DNA of 64,000 nucleotides from Clostridium folliculivorans (GTDB lineage Bacteria; Bacillota; Clostridia; Clostridiales; Clostridiaceae), in the NCBI RefSeq assembly GCF_024341905.1, contig NZ_BQXY01000006.1, positions 1-64,000 on the forward strand, given 5' to 3'. Made by a program: the position numbers and the translations under genes. The stretch's first letter is position 1, and every line of letters begins with the position of its first letter. The notes beneath the pieces were generated by a model. The model was not told where the DNA came from. It ran no database searches and was given only the letters and a program-made list of their open reading frames with translations. Of the stretch, positions 18,328-26,873 are shown piece by piece.

Positions 18328-18373
18328 ACGAACAGTAAAGCATATATTTTAGTATAGAAAAGGAAGTTTGATT

Positions 18374-21256
18374 ATGAAAATTGTTAGATTAAGAGCTAAT
18401 CATTTTGAAAATCCAATTGGTTATGATATAAATGATCTAAATCTTTCATGGATTGTGGAGGATACGAAGGCAAAGAAGCAGGAAAGTGCACAAATAATAA
18501 TCAGTAAAAGTGATAAGTTTCAACCAGAAAATATAGTGTTTGACAGTGGTAATTGTAAAGACGCAGACAGCCGTTCCTTTAGACCCAATATTAAAATGGA
18601 TCCGTATAGTTGCTATTATTGGAAAGTAAAAGTTATAGGAGATAATGGGGAAGCTGCTGAAAGCGAGGTAGCTACATTTGAAACAGGAAAATTGAATGAT
18701 CCATGGAAAGGTATATGGATTACCCCAGATTTAGATAATGGTATTCATCCATATATAAGAAAGTCTTTTTTGATTGATGGAGAAATTAAGTCAGCCAGGG
18801 TCTATGCTTCTGCTGCAGGTATTTATGAAATTGAGATTAATGGAGAAAAAATATCAGATGAATATCTATTACCTGGGTATTCTGTATATGACTGTTGGAT
18901 GCAGTACCAGTCTTTTGATGTAACGAAGTACTTAAAATCTGGGAAGAATGCCATTGGTGCAATGATTGGTAAAGGGTGGTTCTCTGGACGTTTTGGACTA
19001 GGCGGATTCGAAAATACTTATGGTGATCGAATGACGTTAATATGTGAACTAGTAATAACCAAAGTAGATGGAACTAAAGTTGTTATAGCATCAGATGAAA
19101 CCTGGAAAGCTCACAAAGGACCGGTTATTGAAAGCAGCATTTATGACGGAGAGTATTATAATGCAAACTTAGAAATAGCAGACTGGTCAAAAGATAATTG
19201 TGATGATGATAGTTGGTTAGGTGTAAAAACAGTTGAATTGAAAGTTGGACCTATGTCAGAGCGGTTAAGTCCTCCAATAGTAAAACATGAAACTTTTAGA
19301 CCTAAAAAACTCATCACTTCAAAAGGAGAAATAGTTCTGGATTTTGGACAGAATATGGCAGGCTGGGTGGAATTTGATGTCAATATTCCTCAAGATGAAA
19401 GAGTAATAATTCAGTATGGAGAACTTCTTCAAAATGGCTGTTTTTATAGAGATAATTTAAGAAGTGCAAAAGCAGAATATAAGTATATTTCAAACGGTAA
19501 ATCAGCTCATGTAAGACCTCATTTCACTTATTACGGTTTTCGTTATATAAAGGTGGAGGGTGTGAATGTAAACCCAGATGATTTTACTGCATATGCGATT
19601 TATTCACATATGGATGAACTGGGAGATATAAAAACTTCTGATGAAAGAGTAAATCGTTTGATTTTAAATGCAAAATGGGGACAAAAAAGTAATTTTGTAG
19701 ATGTTCCAACAGACTGTCCACAAAGAGATGAACGTATGGGATGGACTGGAGATGCTCAGTTTTTTTCAGGTACAGCAAGCTTTTTTACTAATACAGCAGC
19801 ATTTTATAATAAATATATGAGGGATCTCAGAGAAGAACAAAAATTGATTGATGGGTCAGTACCTGTGATTATTCCTCGTGTTAGAAATCAAAGAGAAGTT
19901 GGAACAGGCCATGGATCAAGTGCTTGGAGTGATGTAGCAACAATTGTTCCATGGACAACTTATCTATTCTTTGGGGATAAAGAAATGCTTGAAAAGCATT
20001 ATGAAATCATGAAGGACTGGGTTGGTTATATAATAAGACAAGATGAAGCAGATGGGGGGAAACGTTTATGGCAAACAGGAAATCATATTGCGGACTGGTT
20101 AGCTTTAGATAATCCTGATAAAACAGATATTTTTAATGGAGGTACTGATCAATATTATGTTGCAACTGCATATTATTATTATTCTGTGAGATTGATTGGA
20201 GATGCTGCCGAAGCTCTTGAGAAGAAAGAGGATACAGCTTATTATAGAAAACTTCAGCAAGAAATAAAAGAAGCGTTTTGCAAAGAATATGTGACTCCAA
20301 ACGGAAAAATTTCTGTAGATACTCAAACTGCTCATGTTTTGGCATTATTTATGGACTTGCTTCCAGAAACACATCGTACACGTGTTGCAGAAGCTTTAAA
20401 GATGAAATTAGTTAATAAAGGAACACATTTAGACACAGGATTTGTAGGAACACCATACATCTGTAGAGTTCTTTCTAATGTAGGTGCAAACGACTTTGCT
20501 TATAAGTTATTATTCAATGAAGATTTTCCAAGTTGGCTTTACAGTGTCAATATGGGGGCAACTACAATTTGGGAACGATGGAATTCAGTTAATGAAGATG
20601 GATCAGTGAGCAGTACCGGAATGAACAGTATGAATCACTATGCTTATGGTTCTGTAGTAGAGTGGATAGCAAGAGACATATGTGGATTAAATCCAGTTAT
20701 TGATGAACCAGGATTTAAGAAAGCTCTTATTAAGCCTCAACCATTCAGATATATGAATAATGCTTCTATTACGTATAAATCTGTTTCAGGAACTTACAAA
20801 AGTGGTTGGCAGTTTGTGGACGAGAATAAAATAAAATACAATTTTGAAATACCATTTAATTGCGTGGCAGAGATAGTTCTTCCAGATGTTAAACTTGGAG
20901 ATGTGATAATAAATGGAGAAAGATCTCTAATAATAGAAGAAAAAGATAATAATGTAGTAATGAAAGTAGAGGCAGGTAAGTTTGAAGTTATCTGTAAACC
21001 ATCTTGTGATTACTACCCTTATTTAAATATAAATAGTTCCTTAAAGGATGTGCTAGCATGTGAAGAAGGGATAGCCATACTTAGAAAGTATATAGGTGCA
21101 CAACTTGATAGTTTTAGGGAAATCCCAGAACTACTTGATTTATCATTTAATAAGCCACTAACAGCTAATCCTATTTTTGGGCCTTTATCTATTTTAAAAC
21201 AAGATCAAATCGATTCTTTAGCAGAAGAATTAAGTAAATGCAGGGCAAAAATTTAA
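18374..21256 (+). CDS. GH78 alpha-L-rhamnosidase, intracellular
   Basis: A 960-residue inverting hydrolase that removes terminal alpha-L-rhamnose. N-terminal beta-sandwich domains (about 1-400, including 'YASAAGIYEIEINGEKI' and 'FVDVPT' linker) precede the (alpha/alpha)6 catalytic barrel. The canonical signature D447-C-P-Q-R-D-E453-R-M-G-W-T-G-D460 is complete, and 'WERW' (E734) is the second acidic site. A C-terminal beta-sandwich ends near residue 870. The last 80 residues form an additional predicted helical tail not needed for the fold. There is no signal peptide, so it works on imported rhamnosides. The ATG at 18374 has AAAAGGAAG in front; a TTG two codons earlier is less likely. It is co-oriented with the GPH symporter. 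Confidence 0.92.
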   Translation: MKIVRLRANHFENPIGYDINDLNLSWIVEDTKAKKQESAQIIISKSDKFQPENIVFDSGNCKDADSRSFRPNIKMDPYSCYYWKVKVIGDNGEAAESEVATFETGKLNDPWKGIWITPDLDNGIHPYIRKSFLIDGEIKSARVYASAAGIYEIEINGEKISDEYLLPGYSVYDCWMQYQSFDVTKYLKSGKNAIGAMIGKGWFSGRFGLGGFENTYGDRMTLICELVITKVDGTKVVIASDETWKAHKGPVIESSIYDGEYYNANLEIADWSKDNCDDDSWLGVKTVELKVGPMSERLSPPIVKHETFRPKKLITSKGEIVLDFGQNMAGWVEFDVNIPQDERVIIQYGELLQNGCFYRDNLRSAKAEYKYISNGKSAHVRPHFTYYGFRYIKVEGVNVNPDDFTAYAIYSHMDELGDIKTSDERVNRLILNAKWGQKSNFVDVPTDCPQRDERMGWTGDAQFFSGTASFFTNTAAFYNKYMRDLREEQKLIDGSVPVIIPRVRNQREVGTGHGSSAWSDVATIVPWTTYLFFGDKEMLEKHYEIMKDWVGYIIRQDEADGGKRLWQTGNHIADWLALDNPDKTDIFNGGTDQYYVATAYYYYSVRLIGDAAEALEKKEDTAYYRKLQQEIKEAFCKEYVTPNGKISVDTQTAHVLALFMDLLPETHRTRVAEALKMKLVNKGTHLDTGFVGTPYICRVLSNVGANDFAYKLLFNEDFPSWLYSVNMGATTIWERWNSVNEDGSVSSTGMNSMNHYAYGSVVEWIARDICGLNPVIDEPGFKKALIKPQPFRYMNNASITYKSVSGTYKSGWQFVDENKIKYNFEIPFNCVAEIVLPDVKLGDVIINGERSLIIEEKDNNVVMKVEAGKFEVICKPSCDYYPYLNINSSLKDVLACEEGIAILRKYIGAQLDSFREIPELLDLSFNKPLTANPIFGPLSILKQDQIDSLAEELSKCRAKI

Positions 21257-21270
21257 ATAGAATTTGAAAA

Positions 21271-21302
21271 TAGGAATGCTAAGCATAAGTACAGCATTCC
21301 TA
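21271..21302 (+). other. hairpin between GH78 and MBL genes
   Basis: A 10-bp perfect stem (21271-21280 with 21293-21302) has no T-tract behind it, so it is not a normal terminator. It may stabilise or separate the two coding parts of one transcript. Confidence 0.4.
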
Positions 21303-21344
21303 ATATATAAGAAAAAAACAATGTTGAAATGGGAGTGCAGGACA

Positions 21345-22181
21345 ATGGAACAGTTGGAGTTCTTTAGAACTGAAAAAGTTTCCGAAAGGATAACAAGAAT
21401 TTTTGGTCTCACAGGTGAGTTGATGTATTTAGTTGAAGGAAATAATAAATCTGTGCTAATAGATACAGGTACAGGTGTTGGAGATTTAAGCGAGTACGTA
21501 AAAAAGCTTACTAGTAATCCTATCACAGTAATTTTAACACATGTGCATGTAGATCATGCCTCTGGGGCAGCAAGTTTTGAGGATGTATACATGAATCATG
21601 TTGATGATGAAGTCTATAAGGAGCATAATAATTTGGATTTACGTAAAGATTATGTGAAGTCTCAATTTAAAGATTTTAATAAAATAAAAGATAGTGACTA
21701 CGTAAAAGTAAAAACTTCAAAGGGATTTAAGCAGTTAACAGACGGGACTAGCTTTAATCTTAGTGGAGTAACACTAGAAGTTTATAATGCTGCAGGACAT
21801 ACCCCAGGTCAAATGGCAATTCTTTTTAAAGAAGAGAGAATATTAATGACAGGAGATGCAGCAAATCAAGCAACTTTTCTATTTGATAAAAATTCATTAG
21901 GATTATCTAGTTATGAAAAATCAATGAGAGACTTACTATTAAAAACAGAAGGCAAGTTTGATAGAATACTTCTTTCTCATGGAACAGGGGATGCACCAAA
22001 GGAATTAATAAATAATATTATTCAATTATGTGCAGAGATTAGAGAAGGAAATTCTGATGATATACCTTTTGATTTCATGGCACAAAGAGCATATATTGCT
22101 AAAAAAGTTAATGAACAATTTGATCGGATTGATGGTGGATTTGGGAATATAATTTATTCAAAAGAAAAAGTTAAAAAATAA
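21345..22181 (+). CDS. MBL-fold metallo-hydrolase
   Basis: A 278-residue zinc-dependent hydrolase of the metallo-beta-lactamase superfamily. The metal motif H-V-H-V-D-H is seen in 'THVHVDHASG', followed by 'AAGHTPGQMAI' (third His), 'MTGDAA' (bridging Asp) and 'LSHGTGD' (last His). Its substrate is unknown; glyoxalase-II-like, lactonase-like or other ester hydrolase roles are possible. ATG at 21345 is chosen for GGGAG nine bases upstream; longer in-frame starts lack a site. It closes the rhamnoside cluster and is followed by a strong terminator, so it may process an aglycone or a metabolite of the imported glycoside. Confidence 0.82.
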   Translation: MEQLEFFRTEKVSERITRIFGLTGELMYLVEGNNKSVLIDTGTGVGDLSEYVKKLTSNPITVILTHVHVDHASGAASFEDVYMNHVDDEVYKEHNNLDLRKDYVKSQFKDFNKIKDSDYVKVKTSKGFKQLTDGTSFNLSGVTLEVYNAAGHTPGQMAILFKEERILMTGDAANQATFLFDKNSLGLSSYEKSMRDLLLKTEGKFDRILLSHGTGDAPKELINNIIQLCAEIREGNSDDIPFDFMAQRAYIAKKVNEQFDRIDGGFGNIIYSKEKVKK

Positions 22182-22206
22182 AATAATTCTCTTAATTAAG
22201 AGTAGT

Positions 22207-22255
22207 AAGGACAGCTTAAACGGTGTACATCGATTTAGGTTGTCCTTTATTTTTA
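22207..22255 (+). terminator. terminator after MBL hydrolase gene
   Basis: A stem of 14 bp with wobble pairs (22207-22220 with 22235-22248) is followed by TTATTTTT. Confidence 0.8.
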
Positions 22256-22268
22256 TCAAATAAATAAT

Positions 22269-22305
22269 GCAAGGTTAAAAGCGTCAAACACGAATTTAAC
22301 CTTGC
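22269..22305. other. perfect 11-bp inverted repeat, GCAAGGTTAAA arms
   Basis: The arms at 22269-22279 and 22295-22305 flank a 15-base loop, between the previous terminator and the MerR-type promoter. There is no T-run on the plus strand. A GAATTTAAC motif is repeated just downstream. Function is unknown. Confidence 0.4.
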
Positions 22306-22353
22306 AAACAAGAATTTAACTTTTCTTTTTACGAATTTCTTTTAAATTGGGTA

Positions 22354-22384
22354 TTGACCTAAAGTTAACTTTATCATTTATCAT
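22354..22384 (+). promoter_or_regulatory. MerR-type promoter, 19-bp spacer with TAAAGTTAACTTTA operator
   Basis: TTGACC (22354-22359) and TATCAT (22379-22384) are separated by 19 bp instead of the usual 17. The spacer contains a perfect 14-bp palindrome (22360-22373). This is the classical architecture activated by MerR-family regulators through DNA distortion. The only MerR-type gene in the window is in the operon driven by this promoter (24869-25270). Confidence 0.85.
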
Positions 22385-22465
22385 AGTTATGTAAATACAA
22401 TTAATAAGTACTAAATTAAGATTTAAAATTGCGAATAATGAGTAAAAATGGGGGATTAGAGTTAT

Positions 22466-23320
22466 ATGAAACTAATAAAACAACAGCTACTTACAGGTGA
22501 AAGAGCATTATTCCATAGTAAAGACTTGAAGGTTTCTTATTCTACTTTTGCTGACGGTGAATCTCCATTAAAGGAGAGTAAAAATATTAAAATAGACCAC
22601 AGTATTTTTAAGTGGAAATATCCCTTATGGTATTGTAAAGATATTTTGGTAGAAGATAGCGTATTGTTTGAAATGGCTCGTTCTGGAATCTGGTATACAG
22701 ATAATATTGAAATAGTGAATACTATAATTGAAGCACCTAAGAACTTTAGACGTGCAAAAAGGATTAAATTAGATAATGTAAACATACCTAATGCTGGTGA
22801 GACTTTATGGAACTGTGATGAGATTTCTTTCAAAAATGTAACAGCCAAGGGAGATTACTTTGGTATGAACAGCTCAAATATCAAAATTGACAGATTTCAG
22901 TTGGTAGGCAACTATTCATTTGACGGAGGAAAAAATATTGAAATCCATAATGCAAAAATGCTGTCAAAGGATGCATTCTGGAACTGTGAAAATGTAACAG
23001 TCTACGATTCCTTTATTTCAGGAGAATATCTTGGGTGGAATTCTAAGAATTTAACCTTTGTAAACTGTACCATTGAGAGCTTACAGGGCTTATGTTATAT
23101 TGACAATCTTGTGATGAAAAATTGTACATTGTTGAATACAACTCTAGCATTTGAATATTCTACAGTAGATGTACAGATTTGTAGTGAAATTGATAGTATT
23201 ATGAACCCGTCTGGCGGTATAATCCGAGCAAAAGGGATTGGTGAACTGATTATGGATAAGACAAAGATAGATCCTGAGAAGACAAAGATTACAACGGGGG
23301 AAATAAAATATGCAATATGA
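22466..23320 (+). CDS. DUF3737 family protein
   Basis: A 284-residue protein of the DUF3737 family with no known activity. The sequence is a regular run of short strands such as 'FHSKDLKVSYSTF', 'LWYCKDILVEDSV' and 'FWNCENVTVYDSF', each with W/F-x-C/S-K/D-N-I/V spacing. That indicates a right-handed parallel beta-helix with about ten coils. There is no signal peptide or membrane segment. It is the first gene behind the MerR-type promoter and overlaps the next gene by 11 bp, so translation is coupled. A carbohydrate-related or stress-related role is only suggested by company. Confidence 0.85.
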   Translation: MKLIKQQLLTGERALFHSKDLKVSYSTFADGESPLKESKNIKIDHSIFKWKYPLWYCKDILVEDSVLFEMARSGIWYTDNIEIVNTIIEAPKNFRRAKRIKLDNVNIPNAGETLWNCDEISFKNVTAKGDYFGMNSSNIKIDRFQLVGNYSFDGGKNIEIHNAKMLSKDAFWNCENVTVYDSFISGEYLGWNSKNLTFVNCTIESLQGLCYIDNLVMKNCTLLNTTLAFEYSTVDVQICSEIDSIMNPSGGIIRAKGIGELIMDKTKIDPEKTKITTGEIKYAI

Positions 23321-24497
23321 TTTTTCATCATTAACAAACAGGCATAATACAAATTCTCTAAAATGGGATGTGAATGAAAATGTGCTACCTATGTGGGTGG
23401 CAGATATGGATTTTAAAACCGCTCCGGAAATTATAGAAGCGATTCAGGAAAAAGTAGCAAAAGGAATTTTAGGTTATACCATTGTTCCAGACGATTGGTA
23501 TCAGGCCATTAGTAACTGGTGGGAGAGAAGACACAATTTTTATATAGATAAAGAATGGTTGATTTTTTGTACAGGAGTTGTGCCTGCTATTTCTAGTGCA
23601 GTTAGGAAAATGACATCTGTGGGGGAAAACATACTGGTTCAGACACCTGTTTACAATATCTTCTTTAATTCTATTGTGAATAATGGCAGAAATATTGTGG
23701 AGAATAAGCTGTTGTATGATGGAAAACAATACAGTATTGATTTCAGAGATTTGGAAGATAAACTTTCTGATCCACAAACAACCATGATGATTCTATGCAA
23801 CCCTCAAAACCCTATAGGAAAAGTATGGGATAAGGAGACATTGGAAAGGATTGGAGAATTATGCTATAAGCATCACGTGCTTGTTCTTTCGGATGAGATT
23901 CACTGTGATTTGACTGATATGCAGCATGAATATATTCCATTTGCCTCTGTTTCTGAAATATGTGCAAATAACAGTATCACATGTATTGCACCAACAAAAA
24001 CCTTCAACATAGCTGGAGTACAAACTGCAGCAGTTATGGTTCCAAATGAGGTGCTAAGGCACAAAATAAATAAGGCGCTAAATACAGATGAAGTGGCTGA
24101 ACCAAATGCAATAGCTATGGAAGCTACAATTGCAGCCTTCACTAAAGGAGAAAAGTGGCTTAACGAGCTTCGCTCCTATATAGAAGAAAACAAGAAAGTT
24201 GTAGAGAAGTTTATAGCATCTGAACTAACGGAATTATATCTGGTTCCTTCTAATGCAACTTATCTTTTGTGGCTTGACTGTAGTAGAATTGCACAGGATA
24301 CAACCTGTCTATGCGAGTTCTTGCGTAGTGAAGTAGGATTATATCTTTCTACCGGCCAATCCTATGGAGAATCTGGAAGAGGTTTTATTCGGATGAACAT
24401 CGCATGTCCAAGAGCACGTTTGGAAGATGGACTTACTCGTCTGAAAAAAGGATTTGAATTATATAAAAAGGTTTGTGGAGATACAGGTATTATATGA
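23310..24497 (+). CDS. MalY/PatB-type PLP enzyme (cystathionine beta-lyase/aminotransferase)
   Basis: A 395-residue fold-type I PLP-dependent enzyme. The Schiff-base lysine is K230 in 'APTKTFNIAG'. Other family marks are 'WVADMDF' near the N-terminus, 'CNPQNPIGKVW', 'LSDEIHCDL' (Asp holding the pyridine nitrogen) and the C-terminal 'GRGFIRMNIACPR' (Arg binding the carboxylate). MalY/PatB proteins are C-S lyases acting on cystathionine or cysteine conjugates. In an operon with a thiol-type MerR regulator, an action on cysteine adducts of electrophiles is plausible but inferred. It overlaps the genes on both sides (11 bp and 4 bp). Confidence 0.92.
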   Translation: MQYDFSSLTNRHNTNSLKWDVNENVLPMWVADMDFKTAPEIIEAIQEKVAKGILGYTIVPDDWYQAISNWWERRHNFYIDKEWLIFCTGVVPAISSAVRKMTSVGENILVQTPVYNIFFNSIVNNGRNIVENKLLYDGKQYSIDFRDLEDKLSDPQTTMMILCNPQNPIGKVWDKETLERIGELCYKHHVLVLSDEIHCDLTDMQHEYIPFASVSEICANNSITCIAPTKTFNIAGVQTAAVMVPNEVLRHKINKALNTDEVAEPNAIAMEATIAAFTKGEKWLNELRSYIEENKKVVEKFIASELTELYLVPSNATYLLWLDCSRIAQDTTCLCEFLRSEVGLYLSTGQSYGESGRGFIRMNIACPRARLEDGLTRLKKGFELYKKVCGDTGII

Positions 24498-24835
24498 TGG
24501 TGGGGAAGGTTATATTTATTTTATTTGTAACTTCCATAATTATTAAGGTAATAATCACATATAGAAATAACGAAAAATTGCCAGTACTAACTACTAAGGC
24601 AAGGCTCATTATAAAAACAAGAGATATTCACACTGATGTACATGTGAATGGTGCTATCACTAGTAATACAGATTTAATTTTAGTTTTTGAATTAGATACT
24701 GGCAGTAAGATAAAGTTTAAAGTTAGAGAGCGGATTTTTAGTGGAGTACCTGAGTATGAATGGGGCAAGTTAGATTATAAAGGGGAACGTTTTTTAAAAT
24801 TTAGATCTGCTAGTGGATGCATAGAAAAATTATGA
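24494..24835 (+). CDS. DUF2500 family membrane-anchored protein
   Basis: A 113-residue protein with one N-terminal membrane helix ('VIFILFVTSIIIKVIITY') and a small beta-rich domain. That domain contains 'TKARLIIKTRD...', 'ILVFELDTGSKIKFKV' and 'GKLDYKGERFLKF', as in the DUF2500 (YhhM-like) family of unknown function. The ATG at 24494 overlaps the TGA of the preceding gene (ATGA), typical of translational coupling; a longer TTG start has no ribosome binding site. It is the third gene of the MerR-controlled unit. Confidence 0.75.
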   Translation: MMVGKVIFILFVTSIIIKVIITYRNNEKLPVLTTKARLIIKTRDIHTDVHVNGAITSNTDLILVFELDTGSKIKFKVRERIFSGVPEYEWGKLDYKGERFLKFRSASGCIEKL

Positions 24836-24868
24836 TTAATAATAACTAAGTTAAGAAAGAGGGCCATC

Positions 24869-25270
24869 ATGAACTATACAATTAGACAGGTTGCAGAAAA
24901 AATGGGGGTTACGGTTCCAACCTTGCGTTACTACGATAAGGAAGGACTTCTTCCTTTTGTATATAGGAAACCAAATGGAACTAGGGTTTTCAAAGATGAA
25001 GATTTTCAAAGACTAGATATCATAACTTGTATGAAGAATTCTGGAATGTCTATAAAAGACATAAAGAGGTACATGGACTTGTGTGAAGAAGGTGATAGTA
25101 CCCTTAAAGAGCGTATGGATATTTTTCTTGAAAGAAAAGAAGATGTTCAAAAGCAAATGGAAGAGTTAAATAGGGTTATGCAAGCTATTATACACAAGAT
25201 AGGGTATTATGAGACTGCAATTGAGGCTGGCACAGAAGCCATTCACAGACATCAAAAAGATCAAGACTAA
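24869..25270 (+). CDS. MerR-family regulator, NmlR/AdhR-like
   Basis: A 133-residue activator. The winged HTH is clear ('YTIRQVAEKMGVTVPTLRYY', 'GLLPF', 'NGTRVFKDEDFQRLD'), followed by the dimerising coiled coil (about 80-120). Cys54 in 'IITCMKNSGMS' sits at the position of the redox/electrophile-sensing cysteine of NmlR and AdhR. A second Cys is at 'YMDLC'. These relatives respond to aldehydes or other electrophiles by thiol modification. It is embedded in its presumed own regulon behind the 19-bp-spacer promoter at 22354, which gives positive autoregulation. The specific inducer is not known. Confidence 0.88.
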   Translation: MNYTIRQVAEKMGVTVPTLRYYDKEGLLPFVYRKPNGTRVFKDEDFQRLDIITCMKNSGMSIKDIKRYMDLCEEGDSTLKERMDIFLERKEDVQKQMEELNRVMQAIIHKIGYYETAIEAGTEAIHRHQKDQD

Positions 25271-25341
25271 GAAGATAAATATAGAAAGAATAATTACATT
25301 GTTAAATATAGATAAAAATAAAAAATGAGAGGTATGAGAAT

Positions 25342-26217
25342 ATGAGTAAATCAAAAGTATTATTTACAAAAAATATTACACCAGAGAGTTTGGTCAATAT
25401 TTACAAAGAACTAGGAAAAGAACTAAGTGGTAAGGTTGCAGTTAAGGTCCATTCTGGAGAACCTGGAGGAAAGAACTTTTTAAAGCCAGAATTTATGAAA
25501 GAGTTAGTTGACTATGTTCATGGAACAGTAGTTGAATGCAATACAGCTTATCCAGGAAGAAGGATGGAGTCTAAAGAACATTGGAAAGCAATTCAAGAGC
25601 ATGGATTTACTAATCTATTTAAGGTAGACATTATGGATGAAGAAGGAGAGCTGGAGCTACCAATTAAGGATAGCAAACATTTAAAAGTTAACTATGTTGG
25701 CAGTCACTTAGCAAATTATGATTCTTTATTAATATTATCTCATTTTAAGGGACATCAAATGGGTGGATTTGGAGGAGCATTAAAAAATACTTCAATTGGT
25801 ATTGCATCAAGTAAGGGAAAGCTACATATTCATACAGCTGGAAATGCCGACAAACCTGATGGTTTCTTTAATACACCTCAGGATGCATTTTTAGAGTCAA
25901 TGGCAGAAGCAGCCAGTTCAATCGTTGACTATAGAAAAGATAATATTGTATTTATTAATGTTATGCGTGACATTTCAATAGATTGCGATTGTAATTCTTG
26001 TCCAAAGGATCCGGAAATGAAGGATATCGGAATTCTTGCTTCTTTAGACCCAGTTGCTTTAGATCAAGCTTGTGTTGATTTGGTATATAAATCAGACGAC
26101 CAAGGAAAAGCAAGTTTAATACATCGAATGGAAGAAAAACATGGAATTCATACTGTTGAAGAAGCTGCTAGGGTAGGTGTTGGATCCAGAGAATATGAAC
26201 TAATTGATATAGAATAG
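25342..26217 (+). CDS. DUF362 domain protein
   Basis: A 291-residue DUF362 protein. Typical features are 'VAVKVHSGEPGG', 'FKGHQMGGFGGALKNTSIGIAS' and 'ILASLDPVALDQACVDLV'. Many DUF362 proteins carry two 4Fe-4S ferredoxin motifs; here only a compact 'CDCNSC' (about residue 215) is present, so a full ferredoxin domain is missing. That cysteine group could still bind metal. No signal peptide is seen. It lies 72 bp after the MerR gene in the same direction with GAGAGGT upstream. The function is unknown, with a redox role suggested by relatives. Confidence 0.85.
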   Translation: MSKSKVLFTKNITPESLVNIYKELGKELSGKVAVKVHSGEPGGKNFLKPEFMKELVDYVHGTVVECNTAYPGRRMESKEHWKAIQEHGFTNLFKVDIMDEEGELELPIKDSKHLKVNYVGSHLANYDSLLILSHFKGHQMGGFGGALKNTSIGIASSKGKLHIHTAGNADKPDGFFNTPQDAFLESMAEAASSIVDYRKDNIVFINVMRDISIDCDCNSCPKDPEMKDIGILASLDPVALDQACVDLVYKSDDQGKASLIHRMEEKHGIHTVEEAARVGVGSREYELIDIE

Positions 26218-26256
26218 AATAAATAAGATATTAAAAATAGGAAAGGAGCAGATAGA

Positions 26257-26802
26257 ATGAAAAAGAGTATATCGATTTTTTTTACGCTTGCTGTTATTTT
26301 TACTTTTGTAGGATGTAATACTACTAAATTAAATAACAATAAGACATCATCTGAAAAGTCTACTGCTTCTGAGAGCAACTCAAGCTCAATTGATACAGAA
26401 AATAAAAGTCAAACAGATAGTGCCAAGGAGAATGCAATAGTGAAAGAAATGACTACCATAAATATATTAGTTCGAAATAAGACATTTATCGCAACTATTG
26501 AGGATAATGATACTACTAAAGCGTTTATTAAGCAATTACCCTTAACGGTGGATATGTCTGAACTCAATGGTAATGAAAAATATAATTATTTATCAAGTAA
26601 TTTGTGCGCAGATAAATCTATATCTCCAGGTAAAATTAACGAAGGTGATTTAATGCTTTATGGTAATAACTGTCTTGTTCTTTTCTACAAGTCGTTTAAT
26701 ACCTCATATAGCTATGTAAAGATCGGACACATTGATAACACCACTGGTCTTCTTGAGGCTGTAGGCTCAGGTAAGGTAAATATTACATTTTCAATTAATT
26801 AA
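26257..26802 (+). CDS. lipoprotein with cyclophilin-like domain
   Basis: A 181-residue exported lipoprotein. The lipobox 'FVGC' places the lipidated cysteine at 20. A Ser/Thr/Asn/Lys-rich linker (about 21-65) separates it from a beta-barrel domain beginning 'TTINILVRNKTFIATIEDN', with 'LPLTVDMSELNGNEKY' and 'YGNNCLVLFYKSF'. These match the cyclophilin-like (DUF369-type) fold family rather than true peptidyl-prolyl isomerases. In clostridia such proteins often lie near flavin or aldehyde-reductase genes. AAAGGAG precedes the start. It is the sixth gene of the MerR unit, 39 bp after DUF362. Confidence 0.82.
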   Translation: MKKSISIFFTLAVIFTFVGCNTTKLNNNKTSSEKSTASESNSSSIDTENKSQTDSAKENAIVKEMTTINILVRNKTFIATIEDNDTTKAFIKQLPLTVDMSELNGNEKYNYLSSNLCADKSISPGKINEGDLMLYGNNCLVLFYKSFNTSYSYVKIGHIDNTTGLLEAVGSGKVNITFSIN

Positions 26803-26873
26803 TAATCTGAGTTTTATCAAAGAGAACTAGTTAATTAATTTCAATGAATTGGTATTAACAAGGAGGAAGTCCA

